Assembly: GCF_017743975.1 (NCBI RefSeq)
Contig: NZ_JAGHRC010000002.1
Coordinates: 372,001-436,000, forward strand
Length of the DNA: 64,000 nucleotides
Source of the DNA: Ruegeria sp. R14_0
Lineage (GTDB): Bacteria; Pseudomonadota; Alphaproteobacteria; Rhodobacterales; Rhodobacteraceae
Direction: 5' to 3'
Shown here: one piece after another, positions 8,842 to 17,248 of the stretch
Layout of the letters: every line of letters starts with the position of its first letter
Position numbering within the stretch: the first letter of the stretch is position 1
Notes under the pieces: model-generated
What the model was told of the DNA's origin: nothing
Databases searched by the model: none
What the model saw: the letters and a program-made list of their open reading frames with translations, nothing else
Made by a program: the position numbers and the translations under genes

Positions 8842-10043
8842 GCCGGGACCCCCTGCGGGCCGCCGATCTGGCGATCAATCTCGGCGATCTGGTCGCGGGT
8901 CAGAACGGTTTCAATGTCCCGCAACCCGTCATAAAGCGCGGCTGTCGCTTCGTGCGCCAGATCGGACCGGACAACCTCCCACCGTTTTTCATCCCGCAGC
9001 GCTTTGGCCGCGCGGGCTTTGCCAGTGTCCGTCGCCACCCCGTCAGCGCGCACCAAACCGGAACGCCGTAGCAGGCGCAGCGTCAGCGGTTCATAGATCT
9101 GCTGCCCCTGCGCCAAAGCCAGCAGGCCCTGCCGGATATGCACGCGGCGCTGAAACCGAAGGTGCCGCAGAACTGCGGCAAGGACACCGCGGACGGGTGC
9201 GAACAGCAGAGACAGCGCAAAGAACCCAAAGCTGACCAGCACGATGATCGGACCCGTCGGCAGGTTGGGGGCCGAGGCAGACAGGGCAGCACCCAGATAA
9301 CCCGCCAGACCGCCAGCCAGACCAGCCAGCAGAACGACCCTTTCAGATCGCTGCGACCAGAACCGAGCTGTGACAGGTGGTATGATCAGCAAAGCGACGA
9401 TCAGGATAAGGCCAACGATCTTAAGCCCCACGACAGTGACCGCCATCACCAGCCCCATCATGGCCAGGTCAATCCGGTGCACCGGCAGACCCTGCGCAGC
9501 GGCATATTCCGGGTCAAAGGCGACCATGGTCATCGGACGGCGTATGATCATCACGAGCAAAAGCGTCGCCGCCCCACCCAGCGCAATGATCAAAGCATCT
9601 GTCCACAGCATCCCGGCTGTTGAGCCCAAAAGGAACCCCTCCAGACCCGCCTGACGACCCACACCCATGGTCTGGATCACAGTCAGCAAAACGATGCCAA
9701 AACCGAAAAAGACCGACAGAACCGCTCCAATCGCGGCATCTTCGGCCAGCCTGGTATGACGCGTCAGCCAGTTCATGCACAGCAACCCGACCCAGGCCGA
9801 GGCCGCTGACCCGGCCAGCAATCCCAGCAGATTGCGCCCGTCGCCACCCAGCGCCACCAGCAGCATGAAACCGATGCAAACGCCCGGCAATGTCGCGTGG
9901 CTGATTGCATCGCTGACCAGCGCACGTTTGCGCAGGAACAGGAAGGTGCCGGTCACACCGGCCGATATCCCAAGCAAGGTCGCACCGATGGCAACCAGCG
10001 TGGCGTTATAGCCCAGCTGAAGCGTCAGAGCATCCCAAAGCAT
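8838..10043 (-). CDS. sitC: Metal ABC transporter permease with C-terminal cytoplasmic extension (SitC/TroC type)
   Basis: 401 residues, about 110 longer than the partner permease. Residues 1-285 are the ABC-3 membrane domain (FLFLRKRALVSDAISHATLPG; VGLKIVGLILIVALLIIPPVTARF). From about residue 290 a soluble tail follows (HIRQGLLALAQGQQIYEP, LTLRLLRRSGLVRADG, HEATAALYDG), which reads like a winged-helix or DtxR-type fold. Such tails are known in some TroC/MntC homologues and might sense metal or contact the ATPase. It lies two bases from the ATPase gene upstream and overlaps sitD downstream. Confidence 0.85.
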   Translation of the reverse strand: MLWDALTLQLGYNATLVAIGATLLGISAGVTGTFLFLRKRALVSDAISHATLPGVCIGFMLLVALGGDGRNLLGLLAGSAASAWVGLLCMNWLTRHTRLAEDAAIGAVLSVFFGFGIVLLTVIQTMGVGRQAGLEGFLLGSTAGMLWTDALIIALGGAATLLLVMIIRRPMTMVAFDPEYAAAQGLPVHRIDLAMMGLVMAVTVVGLKIVGLILIVALLIIPPVTARFWSQRSERVVLLAGLAGGLAGYLGAALSASAPNLPTGPIIVLVSFGFFALSLLFAPVRGVLAAVLRHLRFQRRVHIRQGLLALAQGQQIYEPLTLRLLRRSGLVRADGVATDTGKARAAKALRDEKRWEVVRSDLAHEATAALYDGLRDIETVLTRDQIAEIDRQIGGPQGVPA

Positions 10044-10045
10044 GA

Positions 10046-10852
10046 TTATCCCAGCGCGCGAGAGATTTGGTCGATCTGCGCAGTGGCCAGACGCCCCCCA
10101 TACGCCGACTGCAAGGTCTCGGCGGTAAAGGCGTCGGCCACGGGCCCTTCGGCAACTTTGCGCGTGTTGATCAGGAAAACATGATCGAAATAGTCGGTGA
10201 CGGTGGCCAGATCATGATGAACAACCACGACCGTCTTGCCATCCTGTTTAAGCGATTTCAGCACCCCAATGATCGCCTTTTCGGTGGCCGCGTCGACGCC
10301 TGCAAAAGGTTCGTCCAACAGGTACAGGTCCGCGTCCTGCGCCAGAGCGCGGGCAAGAAACACGCGCTGTTGCTGACCGCCGGACAGCTGGCCGATCTGT
10401 CGATTGGCAAAGTCATGCATTCCAACCCTGTTCAGACACTCCATCGCGCGCGCCATGTGTCGGCCACGGATGCGGCCCAGCAATCCCAACTGACGGGACA
10501 GGCCCATCAGCACGACATCGATCACACGTGTCGGGAAATCCCAGTCCACGCTTGCGCGCTGCGGAACATACGCGATCCGGGCGCGTTGTTTTTCCAGCGG
10601 TGCACCGAATACGGAAACCTGCCCGGACAAGGGCTTTACGATACCCAAAGCGGCTTTGAGAAGGGTCGATTTCCCTGCCCCGTTCGGCCCGATGATCGCA
10701 GTCATCGCACCGGGTTGCACGGTCATGTCCACCGAAAACACAGCGGGTTTCTGACCGTATGATACGGTCAGACCACGAATAGCCAGCGGCCTGTCCTCAG
10801 TGTTCTGTTCGGCAATCGAAACACCCTGATGAGCCGCCAGCGAAAGCATCAC
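10046..10852 (-). CDS. sitB: Metal ABC transporter ATP-binding protein (SitB type)
   Basis: 268 residues. Walker A is GPNGAGKST, the ABC signature is LSGGQQQRVFLARAL, Walker B is DLYLLDEPFAGVD, and the switch His is in VVVVHHDL. The DWDFPTRVIDVVLMG segment is characteristic of the manganese/zinc/iron chelate ABC ATPases. It drives import through SitC/SitD. The gene starts immediately after the binding-protein gene on the minus strand and stops two bases before sitC. A second in-frame Met is not evident, so the start at 10852 is used. Confidence 0.9.
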   Translation of the reverse strand: MMLSLAAHQGVSIAEQNTEDRPLAIRGLTVSYGQKPAVFSVDMTVQPGAMTAIIGPNGAGKSTLLKAALGIVKPLSGQVSVFGAPLEKQRARIAYVPQRASVDWDFPTRVIDVVLMGLSRQLGLLGRIRGRHMARAMECLNRVGMHDFANRQIGQLSGGQQQRVFLARALAQDADLYLLDEPFAGVDAATEKAIIGVLKSLKQDGKTVVVVHHDLATVTDYFDHVFLINTRKVAEGPVADAFTAETLQSAYGGRLATAQIDQISRALG

Positions 10853-11818
10853 TCAAAACCCCGCAGACAGTTTGCCATTCAGGCCTCGCGCGGGCACATC
10901 GGCACCCAGCGCGTCTGCGATGACGGTAATGTTGTGATCCAGCATGCCCACATATGTGCCCTCGTAGGTGCCTGGCTCTCCCATGGCGTCGGAATACAGC
11001 TCGCCCCCGATCGCGACATCATGACCTTTGGCCGCAGCCCCTTCGACTAGGGCGCGCATGGACCGGTCCGAGACCGAGCTTTCAACGAACACCGCCTTTA
11101 GCTGTTTGTCGACCAGCGTATCCACAAGCTCTCCGATCCGGTTCAGCCCGGCCTCAGACTGGGTCGATATGCCTTGAATGCCCATAACCTCATAGCCGTG
11201 TTCGGCACCGAAATAGCCGAACGCGTCATGGGCGGTCACCAGAACACGGTTGTTTTCGGGAACGGCGGCCAGCGCCTGATCGGCATAGGCCTTCAGCGCG
11301 TCAATCTCGGCCAGATGGGCCGCCGCATTGGCCGCAAAGACATCGGCCGCCTCGGGGCGTGCCTGGGTCAGAGCGTTCTGCACCTCAACCACTACGTCGC
11401 GCCACAGCGCCGGGCTCATCCAGACGTGCGGATCGTATTTGTCGGCGTAATCGTCATGCGCGCGCAGTTGGGATTTATCCAATCCCTCGGCCACTGCCAC
11501 GACGGACCGCTTTCGGGCAAGGTCGTGGAAGAACTCTTCCATTTGCGCTTCCAGGTACAGCCCGTTCCACAGGATCAGGTCTGCGCGTGTCATTGCCACT
11601 ATGTCACTGCGGGTCTGGCGATATGCATGCGGGTCAACACCTGGCCCCATCAGCCCCTTCACGTCCACCTGATCGCCGCCAACCTGACGCGCAGCGTCCG
11701 CGATCATGCCCGTCGTCGCCACAATCTTCAGCGGCGCTTCGGCCCAGGCCGCAAACGGCGTAGCCACGACAAATGCCATAGCAGCAATGAATTGACGGCG
11801 AATCATTTCAGACCTCAT
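10853..11818 (-). CDS. sitA: Periplasmic metal-binding protein of a Mn/Zn ABC transporter (SitA/TroA type)
   Basis: 321 residues with a signal peptide (cleavage near AWA-EAP). The cluster A-I metal ligands are visible: His in GPGVDPHAY, His in YDPHVWMSP, Glu in VFVESSVSDRS and Asp in GELYSDAMG. The set His-His-Glu-Asp fits manganese/iron binders better than ZnuA-like zinc binders, which have a His-rich loop and a third His. AGAGGT lies seven bases before the ATG at 11818; a second ATG four codons in also has a ribosome site. A perfect palindrome lies about 56 bases upstream, the likely operator of the operon. Confidence 0.9.
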   Translation of the reverse strand: MRSEMIRRQFIAAMAFVVATPFAAWAEAPLKIVATTGMIADAARQVGGDQVDVKGLMGPGVDPHAYRQTRSDIVAMTRADLILWNGLYLEAQMEEFFHDLARKRSVVAVAEGLDKSQLRAHDDYADKYDPHVWMSPALWRDVVVEVQNALTQARPEAADVFAANAAAHLAEIDALKAYADQALAAVPENNRVLVTAHDAFGYFGAEHGYEVMGIQGISTQSEAGLNRIGELVDTLVDKQLKAVFVESSVSDRSMRALVEGAAAKGHDVAIGGELYSDAMGEPGTYEGTYVGMLDHNITVIADALGADVPARGLNGKLSAGF

Positions 11819-11873
11819 GGTGGCGACCTCTTAAGAATGAATATGAGAACCATTCGCAACTTAGTCAATGCTA

Positions 11874-11890
11874 TTGCGAATTATTCGCAA
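11874..11890. promoter_or_regulatory. Perfect 17-bp palindrome, probable Fur/Mur-family operator of the sit operon
   Basis: TTGCGAAT-T-ATTCGCAA: two perfect 8-base arms around one base, 56 bases upstream of sitA. A further ATTCGCAA half-site lies at 11852-11859 with a degenerate partner to its left. The size, AT-rich centre and position fit a Fur-family operator; in Rhodobacterales the sit genes are reported to be under Mur, the manganese-sensing member. Assignment to Mur is inference. Confidence 0.65.
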
Positions 11891-11967
11891 AAAACTGCTA
11901 ATTTTGTCCATTTGGTCAAAAAAATTCCGATAACGCACTTCGCACGCCTTCCATTTGGTCGCAAGCC

Positions 11968-11984
11968 GTGCGAATTTGACGCAA
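11968..11984. promoter_or_regulatory. Degenerate copy of the sit palindrome just before deoC
   Basis: GTGCGAATTTGACGCAA matches the perfect palindrome at 11874 in 13 of 17 positions. It lies 20 bases upstream of the deoC start. It may be a weak second operator that lets the same metal regulator act on deoC, or a chance match. Confidence 0.3.
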
Positions 11985-12004
11985 ACCTCCCAAAGGATGT
12001 GAAG

Positions 12005-13003
12005 ATGGATACGCAGAGCTCAGAAAGCCCAGTGCGCACGGCGCATCTGCCACAAGTGACCGAGCCCAGAAACCCTGGCATGGATCTGGACCTGGACTGG
12101 GTGCGCGCCGTGCAGGCCAATACCTCGGCGATCGAGCGCCGCGCCGCGACCCTGCCCGGTCGTCGGTCGGTGAAAAAGGACTATCAGGCTGCTTGGTTGC
12201 TGAAGGCGATCACGATGATCGACCTGACCACCCTGTCGGGCGATGACACGGTTGGTCGTGTGCGCCGCCTGAGCGCCAAGGCGCGGCAACCCGTGGCCCC
12301 TGCAGTCCTGCAAGCGTTGGATATGCCGCCAATCACCACCGGGGCCGTTTGTGTCTATCACGACATGATCGAAACAGCCGTGGACGCGCTGCATGGCACA
12401 GGCATTCCAGTGGCTGCCGTGTCGACGGGTTTCCCGGCAGGCCTTTCCCCCTTCCACCTGCGCGTGGCCGAGATCGAAGAAAGCGTAAAAGCCGGGGCCG
12501 AAGAGATCGATATCGTCATCTCGCGCCGTCATGTTCTGTCGGGCGACTGGCAGGCTTTGTATGAAGAGATGAAGGCCTTCCGTGTCGCCTGCGGCGATGC
12601 GCATGTCAAAGCCATCCTCGCCACCGGAGAACTGGGCAGCCTGCGCAACGTCGCACGCGCATCGCTGGTCTGCATGATGGCGGGTGCGGATTTCATCAAG
12701 ACCTCGACCGGGAAGGAAAGCGTCAACGCGACCCTGCCCGTTTCGCTGGTAATGATCCGCGCTATTCGCGACTACTATGACCGCACCGGGTACCGCGTGG
12801 GCTACAAGCCTGCGGGAGGGATTTCCAAGGCCAAGGACGCGCTGGTTTATCTGTCGCTGATCAAAGATGAGCTAGGCGACCGCTGGCTGGAACCGGACCT
12901 GTTCCGCTTTGGCGCATCGTCGCTGCTGGGCGATATCGAGCGACAGTTGGAACACTATGTCACCGGGGCATACTCGGCTGGATACAGGCATTCGATGGGC
13001 TGA
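12005..13003 (+). CDS. deoC: Deoxyribose-phosphate aldolase
   Basis: 332 residues, long for the bacterial enzyme and closer to the eukaryote-type DERA. It splits 2-deoxyribose 5-phosphate into acetaldehyde and glyceraldehyde 3-phosphate. The Schiff-base lysine is in GADFIKTSTGK and the second active-site lysine in VGYKPAGGISKAKDAL; the barrel end LFRFGASSLLGDI is also typical. An N-terminal extension of about 60 residues precedes the barrel. The start at 12005 has AAAGGA upstream; the frame stays open further left but overlaps sitA antisense and lacks coding character. The next gene is an aldehyde dehydrogenase that could remove the acetaldehyde. Confidence 0.93.
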   Translation: MDTQSSESPVRTAHLPQVTEPRNPGMDLDLDWVRAVQANTSAIERRAATLPGRRSVKKDYQAAWLLKAITMIDLTTLSGDDTVGRVRRLSAKARQPVAPAVLQALDMPPITTGAVCVYHDMIETAVDALHGTGIPVAAVSTGFPAGLSPFHLRVAEIEESVKAGAEEIDIVISRRHVLSGDWQALYEEMKAFRVACGDAHVKAILATGELGSLRNVARASLVCMMAGADFIKTSTGKESVNATLPVSLVMIRAIRDYYDRTGYRVGYKPAGGISKAKDALVYLSLIKDELGDRWLEPDLFRFGASSLLGDIERQLEHYVTGAYSAGYRHSMG

Positions 13004-13050
13004 GCCCGCGTTGAAGTCTGGACAGTGAGTATTTGAGAAAAGATGAAGCT

Positions 13051-15384
13051 ATGACAGTCAAAGAGATTTTCGAAACCATGGACTATGGCCCCGCCCCGGA
13101 AAGCGCTGCTGAGGCTCTGGCCTGGCTGGTCGATCAGGGTGACAAGTTCGGTCACTATATCGATGGGGCGTTCACCAAACCCGGCAAAGGCTTCGAAAGC
13201 CGTAATCCGGCGACCGGAGAGGTTCTGGCCAAGCTGACGCAGGCGAAACAGGGCGATGTGGATGCTGCCGTTGCCGTCGCCCGCAAGGCGCAACCGAAAT
13301 GGGAGAAGCTGGGCGGCGCGGGCCGGGCGCGGTACCTCTATGCCATCGCGCGGCTGCTGCAGAAACATTCGCGTCTGTTTGCCGTGCTCGAGAGCCTCGA
13401 CAACGGCAAGCCGATCCGTGAATCGCGCGACATCGACATTCCGCTGGTGCAGCGGCACTTCTACTACCACGCGGGCATGGCGCAGCTGATGGAAAGCGAG
13501 CTGCCCGATGCTGAGGCGCTGGGCGTTTGCGGCCAGATCATCCCGTGGAATTTCCCGCTGCTGATGCTGGCTTGGAAGGTGGCCCCAGCGATAGCAATGG
13601 GCAACACGGTGGTCCTGAAACCGGCCGAGTACACCTCGCTGACCGCGCTGCTGTTTGCCGACATCTGCTCGCAAGCCGGGCTACCGAAAGGTGTGGTCAA
13701 CATCGTCACGGGCGACGGTGCCGTCGGCGAGATGATCGTGAACGCGGATGTGGACAAGATCGCCTTTACCGGCTCGACCGTCGTTGGGCGGCGCATCCGT
13801 GAGGCAACCGCCGGTTCGGGCAAGGAACTGACCTTGGAGCTGGGTGGGAAGTCCGCCTATATCGTTTTTGACGATGCCGATATCGACAGCGCCATCGAAG
13901 GCTTGGTTGACGCGATCTGGTTCAATCAGGGCCAGGTCTGCTGTGCGGGTTCGCGCCTGTTGGTGCAGGAAGGCATCGCGGATCGTTTCTATGACAAACT
14001 GCGCGCCCGGATGGACAAACTGCGTATTGGCGATCCATTGGATAAATGCATCGACGTGGGTGCCGTTGTGGACCCTGTCCAGTTGCAGACAATCAAGGGC
14101 ATGGTCGAAAGCAATACGGTTGGTCACGTGCATCAGGCCGCGTGCGATCTGCCCGCGAATGGCTGTTACTATCCGCCGACGCTGATCTCTGGCCTCGAAA
14201 CATCCGACCCGCTGATGCAGGAAGAGATCTTTGGCCCGGTGCTGGTGTCGTCCACCTTCCGCACACCGGAAGAGGCGGTCGAGCTGGCCAACAATACTCG
14301 CTACGGGCTGGCAGCGACTGTGTGGACCGAGAACGTGAACCTCGCGCTGGATATCGCGCCCAAGCTGGTTGCCGGCGTGGTCTGGGTGAATGCCACCAAC
14401 CTGTTTGACGCCGCCGCCGGATTCGGCGGTGTGCGTGAAAGCGGCTTTGGCCGTGAAGGCGGTTGGGAAGGTCTGGCGGCCTACACGAAGCCTAAGGGCA
14501 AAGCCAAGCCACTGGCGAAGGTTGAAGCGATCATGGGCGAGGGTACTCCGGTCGACCCGATTGACCGCACCGCCAAGATGTATGTCGGCGGCAAGCAGGC
14601 ACGCCCCGATGGTGGTTATTCGAAACCTGTGTGGGGCAAGTCCGGGCTGCTGGGCCATGTGGGCCTTGGCAACCGTAAGGACGTGCGCAACGCGGTTGAG
14701 GCTGCGGCGGGTGCCAAGGGCTGGTCCAAGACCACTGGCCATCTGCGTGCGCAAATCCTGTACTACATCGGTGAAAACCTGTCGGCCCGTGCTGATGAAT
14801 TCGCGGCCCGCATCGACGCCATGACAGGCAAGAAGGACGGCGCGAAGGAGGTTGAAGCCTCGATCCAGCGCCTGTTCACGGCCGCTGCCTGGGCCGACAA
14901 GTATGACGGTCAGGTACACGGCGTCCCGATCCGCGGCGTTGCGATTGCCATGAAGGAGTCCGTTGGTGTCATCGGAGCGCTCTGCGCCGACGAAGCCCCT
15001 CTGCTTGGCTTGGTTTCGGCGATGGCTCCGGCAATTGCGATGGGCAACCGGACGGTTCTGGTGGCTTCGGAGCCTTATCCGCTGGCCGCGACGGATTTCT
15101 ATCAGATCCTTGAGACCTCTGACGTGCCCGCCGGTGTGGTCAACATCCTGACCGGCAGCCATTCGGAACTGGCGAAACCGCTGGCCTCGCACCTGAACGT
15201 CGATGCGGTCTGGTCGTTCTCGTCCACGGACCTGTCGAAAGAGATCGAGGCCGTCTCGGCCGGGAACCTGAAACGGACCTGGGTGAATAACGCGACGGCA
15301 ATTGATTGGGGCGTGGACCATTCGCGTCGCTTCCTGCAGGCTGCGACCGAAGTGAAGAACATCTGGGTGCCCTACGGCGAGTAG
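13051..15384 (+). CDS. Two-domain aldehyde dehydrogenase, ALDH16 type
   Basis: 777 residues from MTVKEIFETMDYG, about 300 longer than an ordinary aldehyde dehydrogenase. Residues 1-480 form a complete catalytic unit: PWNFPLLMLAWKVAPA for NAD binding, Glu in LELGGKSAYIVF and the Cys nucleophile in FNQGQVCCAGSR. From about 510 a second ALDH-like domain follows (KMYVGGKQARPDGGYS; PAGVVNILTGSHSELA) that lacks both the catalytic Glu and Cys motifs. This layout is that of ALDH16, studied structurally from the related Loktanella. It begins 47 bases after deoC, so acetaldehyde from deoxyribose is a plausible substrate. Confidence 0.9.
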   Translation: MTVKEIFETMDYGPAPESAAEALAWLVDQGDKFGHYIDGAFTKPGKGFESRNPATGEVLAKLTQAKQGDVDAAVAVARKAQPKWEKLGGAGRARYLYAIARLLQKHSRLFAVLESLDNGKPIRESRDIDIPLVQRHFYYHAGMAQLMESELPDAEALGVCGQIIPWNFPLLMLAWKVAPAIAMGNTVVLKPAEYTSLTALLFADICSQAGLPKGVVNIVTGDGAVGEMIVNADVDKIAFTGSTVVGRRIREATAGSGKELTLELGGKSAYIVFDDADIDSAIEGLVDAIWFNQGQVCCAGSRLLVQEGIADRFYDKLRARMDKLRIGDPLDKCIDVGAVVDPVQLQTIKGMVESNTVGHVHQAACDLPANGCYYPPTLISGLETSDPLMQEEIFGPVLVSSTFRTPEEAVELANNTRYGLAATVWTENVNLALDIAPKLVAGVVWVNATNLFDAAAGFGGVRESGFGREGGWEGLAAYTKPKGKAKPLAKVEAIMGEGTPVDPIDRTAKMYVGGKQARPDGGYSKPVWGKSGLLGHVGLGNRKDVRNAVEAAAGAKGWSKTTGHLRAQILYYIGENLSARADEFAARIDAMTGKKDGAKEVEASIQRLFTAAAWADKYDGQVHGVPIRGVAIAMKESVGVIGALCADEAPLLGLVSAMAPAIAMGNRTVLVASEPYPLAATDFYQILETSDVPAGVVNILTGSHSELAKPLASHLNVDAVWSFSSTDLSKEIEAVSAGNLKRTWVNNATAIDWGVDHSRRFLQAATEVKNIWVPYGE

Positions 15385-15409
15385 CGCTCCTGCGACCGGA
15401 GTATTCGAT

Positions 15410-15598
15410 TTGGTATTGCCAGCGGGGAAGAACGCACGGACATCACTTGCTCGTCTTGTTGTTATCTCGCTGGCTATCTCCGTAGCCGTGATGATTTTTC
15501 TGTTAGCGAATTTCGAAACCCATATCCTTCCGATGCTTGAAGAATCACGGAATGCGGTAGGCCGAGATAATCACGCTAGATCAGCAGAGAATAACTAG
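15410..15598 (+). CDS. Possible small single-span membrane protein
   Basis: A 62-residue frame with one strong transmembrane helix (residues about 14-33, LVVISLAISVAVMIFLLANF) between a Lys/Arg-rich N-terminus and a polar tail. The start would be TTG with GGAG eight bases upstream. It fills most of the gap between the ALDH16 gene and the SDR gene on the same strand and ends ten bases before the latter. I do not recognise a family; it could be a chance hydrophobic frame. Confidence 0.3.
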   Translation: MVLPAGKNARTSLARLVVISLAISVAVMIFLLANFETHILPMLEESRNAVGRDNHARSAENN

Positions 15599-15608
15599 AG
15601 AGGCCCTT

Positions 15609-16424
15609 ATGGATTTTGCAAACAAAACCGTCATCGTCATTGGCGGCACCAGTGGCATCAATCGCGGCATTGCCGAGGCCTTTGCGGCTTCGGGTGCCAA
15701 ACTGGCCGTGGCCAGCCGGTCGCAGGATAAGGTGGATGACACAGTCGCGGCGCTGAAAGAAGCCGGCGCACAGGACGCTATCGGTGCATCCTTTGACGTC
15801 CGCGACCCCGAGGCGGTCGCGGCTGGCTTGAAACAGTTCCACGACGCGTTTGGTGATTTCGATGTGCTGGTATCAGGCGCGGCGGGCAATTTCCCTGCGC
15901 TGATGTCAGAGATGTCCGTGAACGCATTCAAGACCGTGGTGGACATCGACCTGATGGGCACGGTCCACGTGATGAAAGGGGCCTATCCCTTCCTCAAACG
16001 TCCGGGCGCCAGCATCATCAACATCTCTGCCCCGCAATCCTATTTGCCCTACGAAGGTCAGTCGCATGTCTGTGCTGCCAAAGCCGGTGTGGATCAGATT
16101 ACCCGGTCTCTGTCGATGGAATGGGGTGTCGAGGGCATTCGCGTGAACTCGGTCGTGCCCGGTTTCATCGAAGGCACCGAAGGGGCCAAACGGCTGGCCC
16201 CGACCGAAAACGCCCATGAAGAGCTGCGAAAGGATGTGCCTTTGGGTCGCTGGGGACAGCCGCAGGACGTGGCAAACGCGTGCCTGTTCCTCAGTTCGGA
16301 TCTGGCCAGCTACATCAGCGGCACGGTTATGGCCGTGGACGGTGCGCTGTATCAGCGCGGGTCGGGCAAGTTTGGTCAAATGATGGGTCAGATGTTGCGC
16401 GCACAGGCGAAAGCACGCTCATAA
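15609..16424 (+). CDS. SDR oxidoreductase resembling peroxisomal 2,4-dienoyl-CoA reductase
   Basis: 271 residues. The Rossmann motif is VIGGTSGINRGIAEAF and the family segment AAGNFPALMSEMSVNAFKTVVDIDLMGT closely recalls 2,4-dienoyl-CoA reductase (DECR2). The usual SDR Tyr-x3-Lys is replaced by Val154-x3-Lys158 (HVCAAKAG), as in DECR enzymes, which lack the classical Tyr at this position. An NADPH-dependent reductase of unsaturated acyl-CoA is therefore more likely than an alcohol dehydrogenase. The start at 15609 is preceded by GAGAGG. It follows the deoC/ALDH16 genes but may have its own transcript. Confidence 0.85.
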   Translation: MDFANKTVIVIGGTSGINRGIAEAFAASGAKLAVASRSQDKVDDTVAALKEAGAQDAIGASFDVRDPEAVAAGLKQFHDAFGDFDVLVSGAAGNFPALMSEMSVNAFKTVVDIDLMGTVHVMKGAYPFLKRPGASIINISAPQSYLPYEGQSHVCAAKAGVDQITRSLSMEWGVEGIRVNSVVPGFIEGTEGAKRLAPTENAHEELRKDVPLGRWGQPQDVANACLFLSSDLASYISGTVMAVDGALYQRGSGKFGQMMGQMLRAQAKARS

Positions 16425-16510
16425 CGGCGAATAAGCTGTGAAGCTGTTCATATACAGCTTTGCTTTGTTGACGCAGCGTAAGGCTCATCCGAAACACGGG
16501 TGGGCCAAAC

Positions 16511-17242
16511 ATGCTGAATTTACCATTCGATATTCCCGAAGCCGTTCAACTGGTGACAATGATCGGTGTGTTTGGTGCCGGGCTTTATATCCTGAACTAC
16601 TTTCTGCTGCAGATCGGTGTTATTCGGGGCAACGGGGTGCTGTACCCCGTTCTGGTGATCATCGCCGCAGGTTGCGTGATGATCAGTATGGCGGAAGAGT
16701 TCAATCTGGCTGGGGCAATCATCCAGATGGCCTATATCGCGATTTCGGTCATCGGTTTGCTGCGCGGCTACCTTTCGCGCCACCTGGTTCGTTTCACTCA
16801 GCCAGAGCGCCAGTTTATCTCGCACCATTTGGAGTCTCTGAAACCGCATCAGGCGCGCCGGTTGCTGAATACGGCATCCATTCGCGAACACAAAACCGGA
16901 GATATTCTGATCGAAGAGGGCAAGATCACTGATTTCCTGGGCTATGTCCTGAACGGGCAGACAACTATTTTGAAGAACGGTCAGGTCATCAATTCCTGCG
17001 GGTCAGATGAGATACTAGGAGAGCTGACATTTGGCCTTGGGCTGCCGGCTACAGCCACGGTGATCGCCACAGAACCCACCACATGCCTTGTGTTCGACAA
17101 CATCCAATTGTCGCGCCTGCTCCGGCGCAACCGGCATATCGACGATGCACTGAAGGCCGCGCACTTCCGTCATGCGCGGCAAAAGCTGCTGAGCAGTAAC
17201 AAACACACCCTGCGGGCCCACAAGCAGCCCGCCGCGGCCTGA
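16511..17242 (+). CDS. Three-helix membrane protein with cyclic-nucleotide-binding fold (Popeye-like layout)
   Basis: 243 residues. Three hydrophobic helices fill residues about 10-90 (LVTMIGVFGAGLYILNYFLL; LYPVLVIIAAGCVMIS; IIQMAYIAISVIGLL). A cNMP-binding beta-barrel follows (TGDILIEEGKITDFLGYVL; GELTFGLGLPATATVIATEP). In canonical cNMP domains the phosphate cassette carries an Arg two residues before TATV; here it reads LPATATV, so that Arg is missing. No DNA-binding helix-turn-helix is present, so it is not a Crp/Fnr regulator. Three helices plus a cNMP fold is the layout of Popeye-domain proteins. It may bind an altered ligand or none. Confidence 0.75.
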   Translation: MLNLPFDIPEAVQLVTMIGVFGAGLYILNYFLLQIGVIRGNGVLYPVLVIIAAGCVMISMAEEFNLAGAIIQMAYIAISVIGLLRGYLSRHLVRFTQPERQFISHHLESLKPHQARRLLNTASIREHKTGDILIEEGKITDFLGYVLNGQTTILKNGQVINSCGSDEILGELTFGLGLPATATVIATEPTTCLVFDNIQLSRLLRRNRHIDDALKAAHFRHARQKLLSSNKHTLRAHKQPAAA

Positions 17243-17248
17243 ACGGGT

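Noticed and set aside
11174..12004. Long upstream extension of the deoC frame on the plus strand
   Set aside because: It runs antisense through sitA and the operator region, lacks family similarity, and deoC has a good ribosome site at 12005.
13681..15321. 546-residue open frame antisense to the ALDH16 gene
   Set aside because: Shadow frame without recognisable features; the sense strand has complete ALDH motifs.
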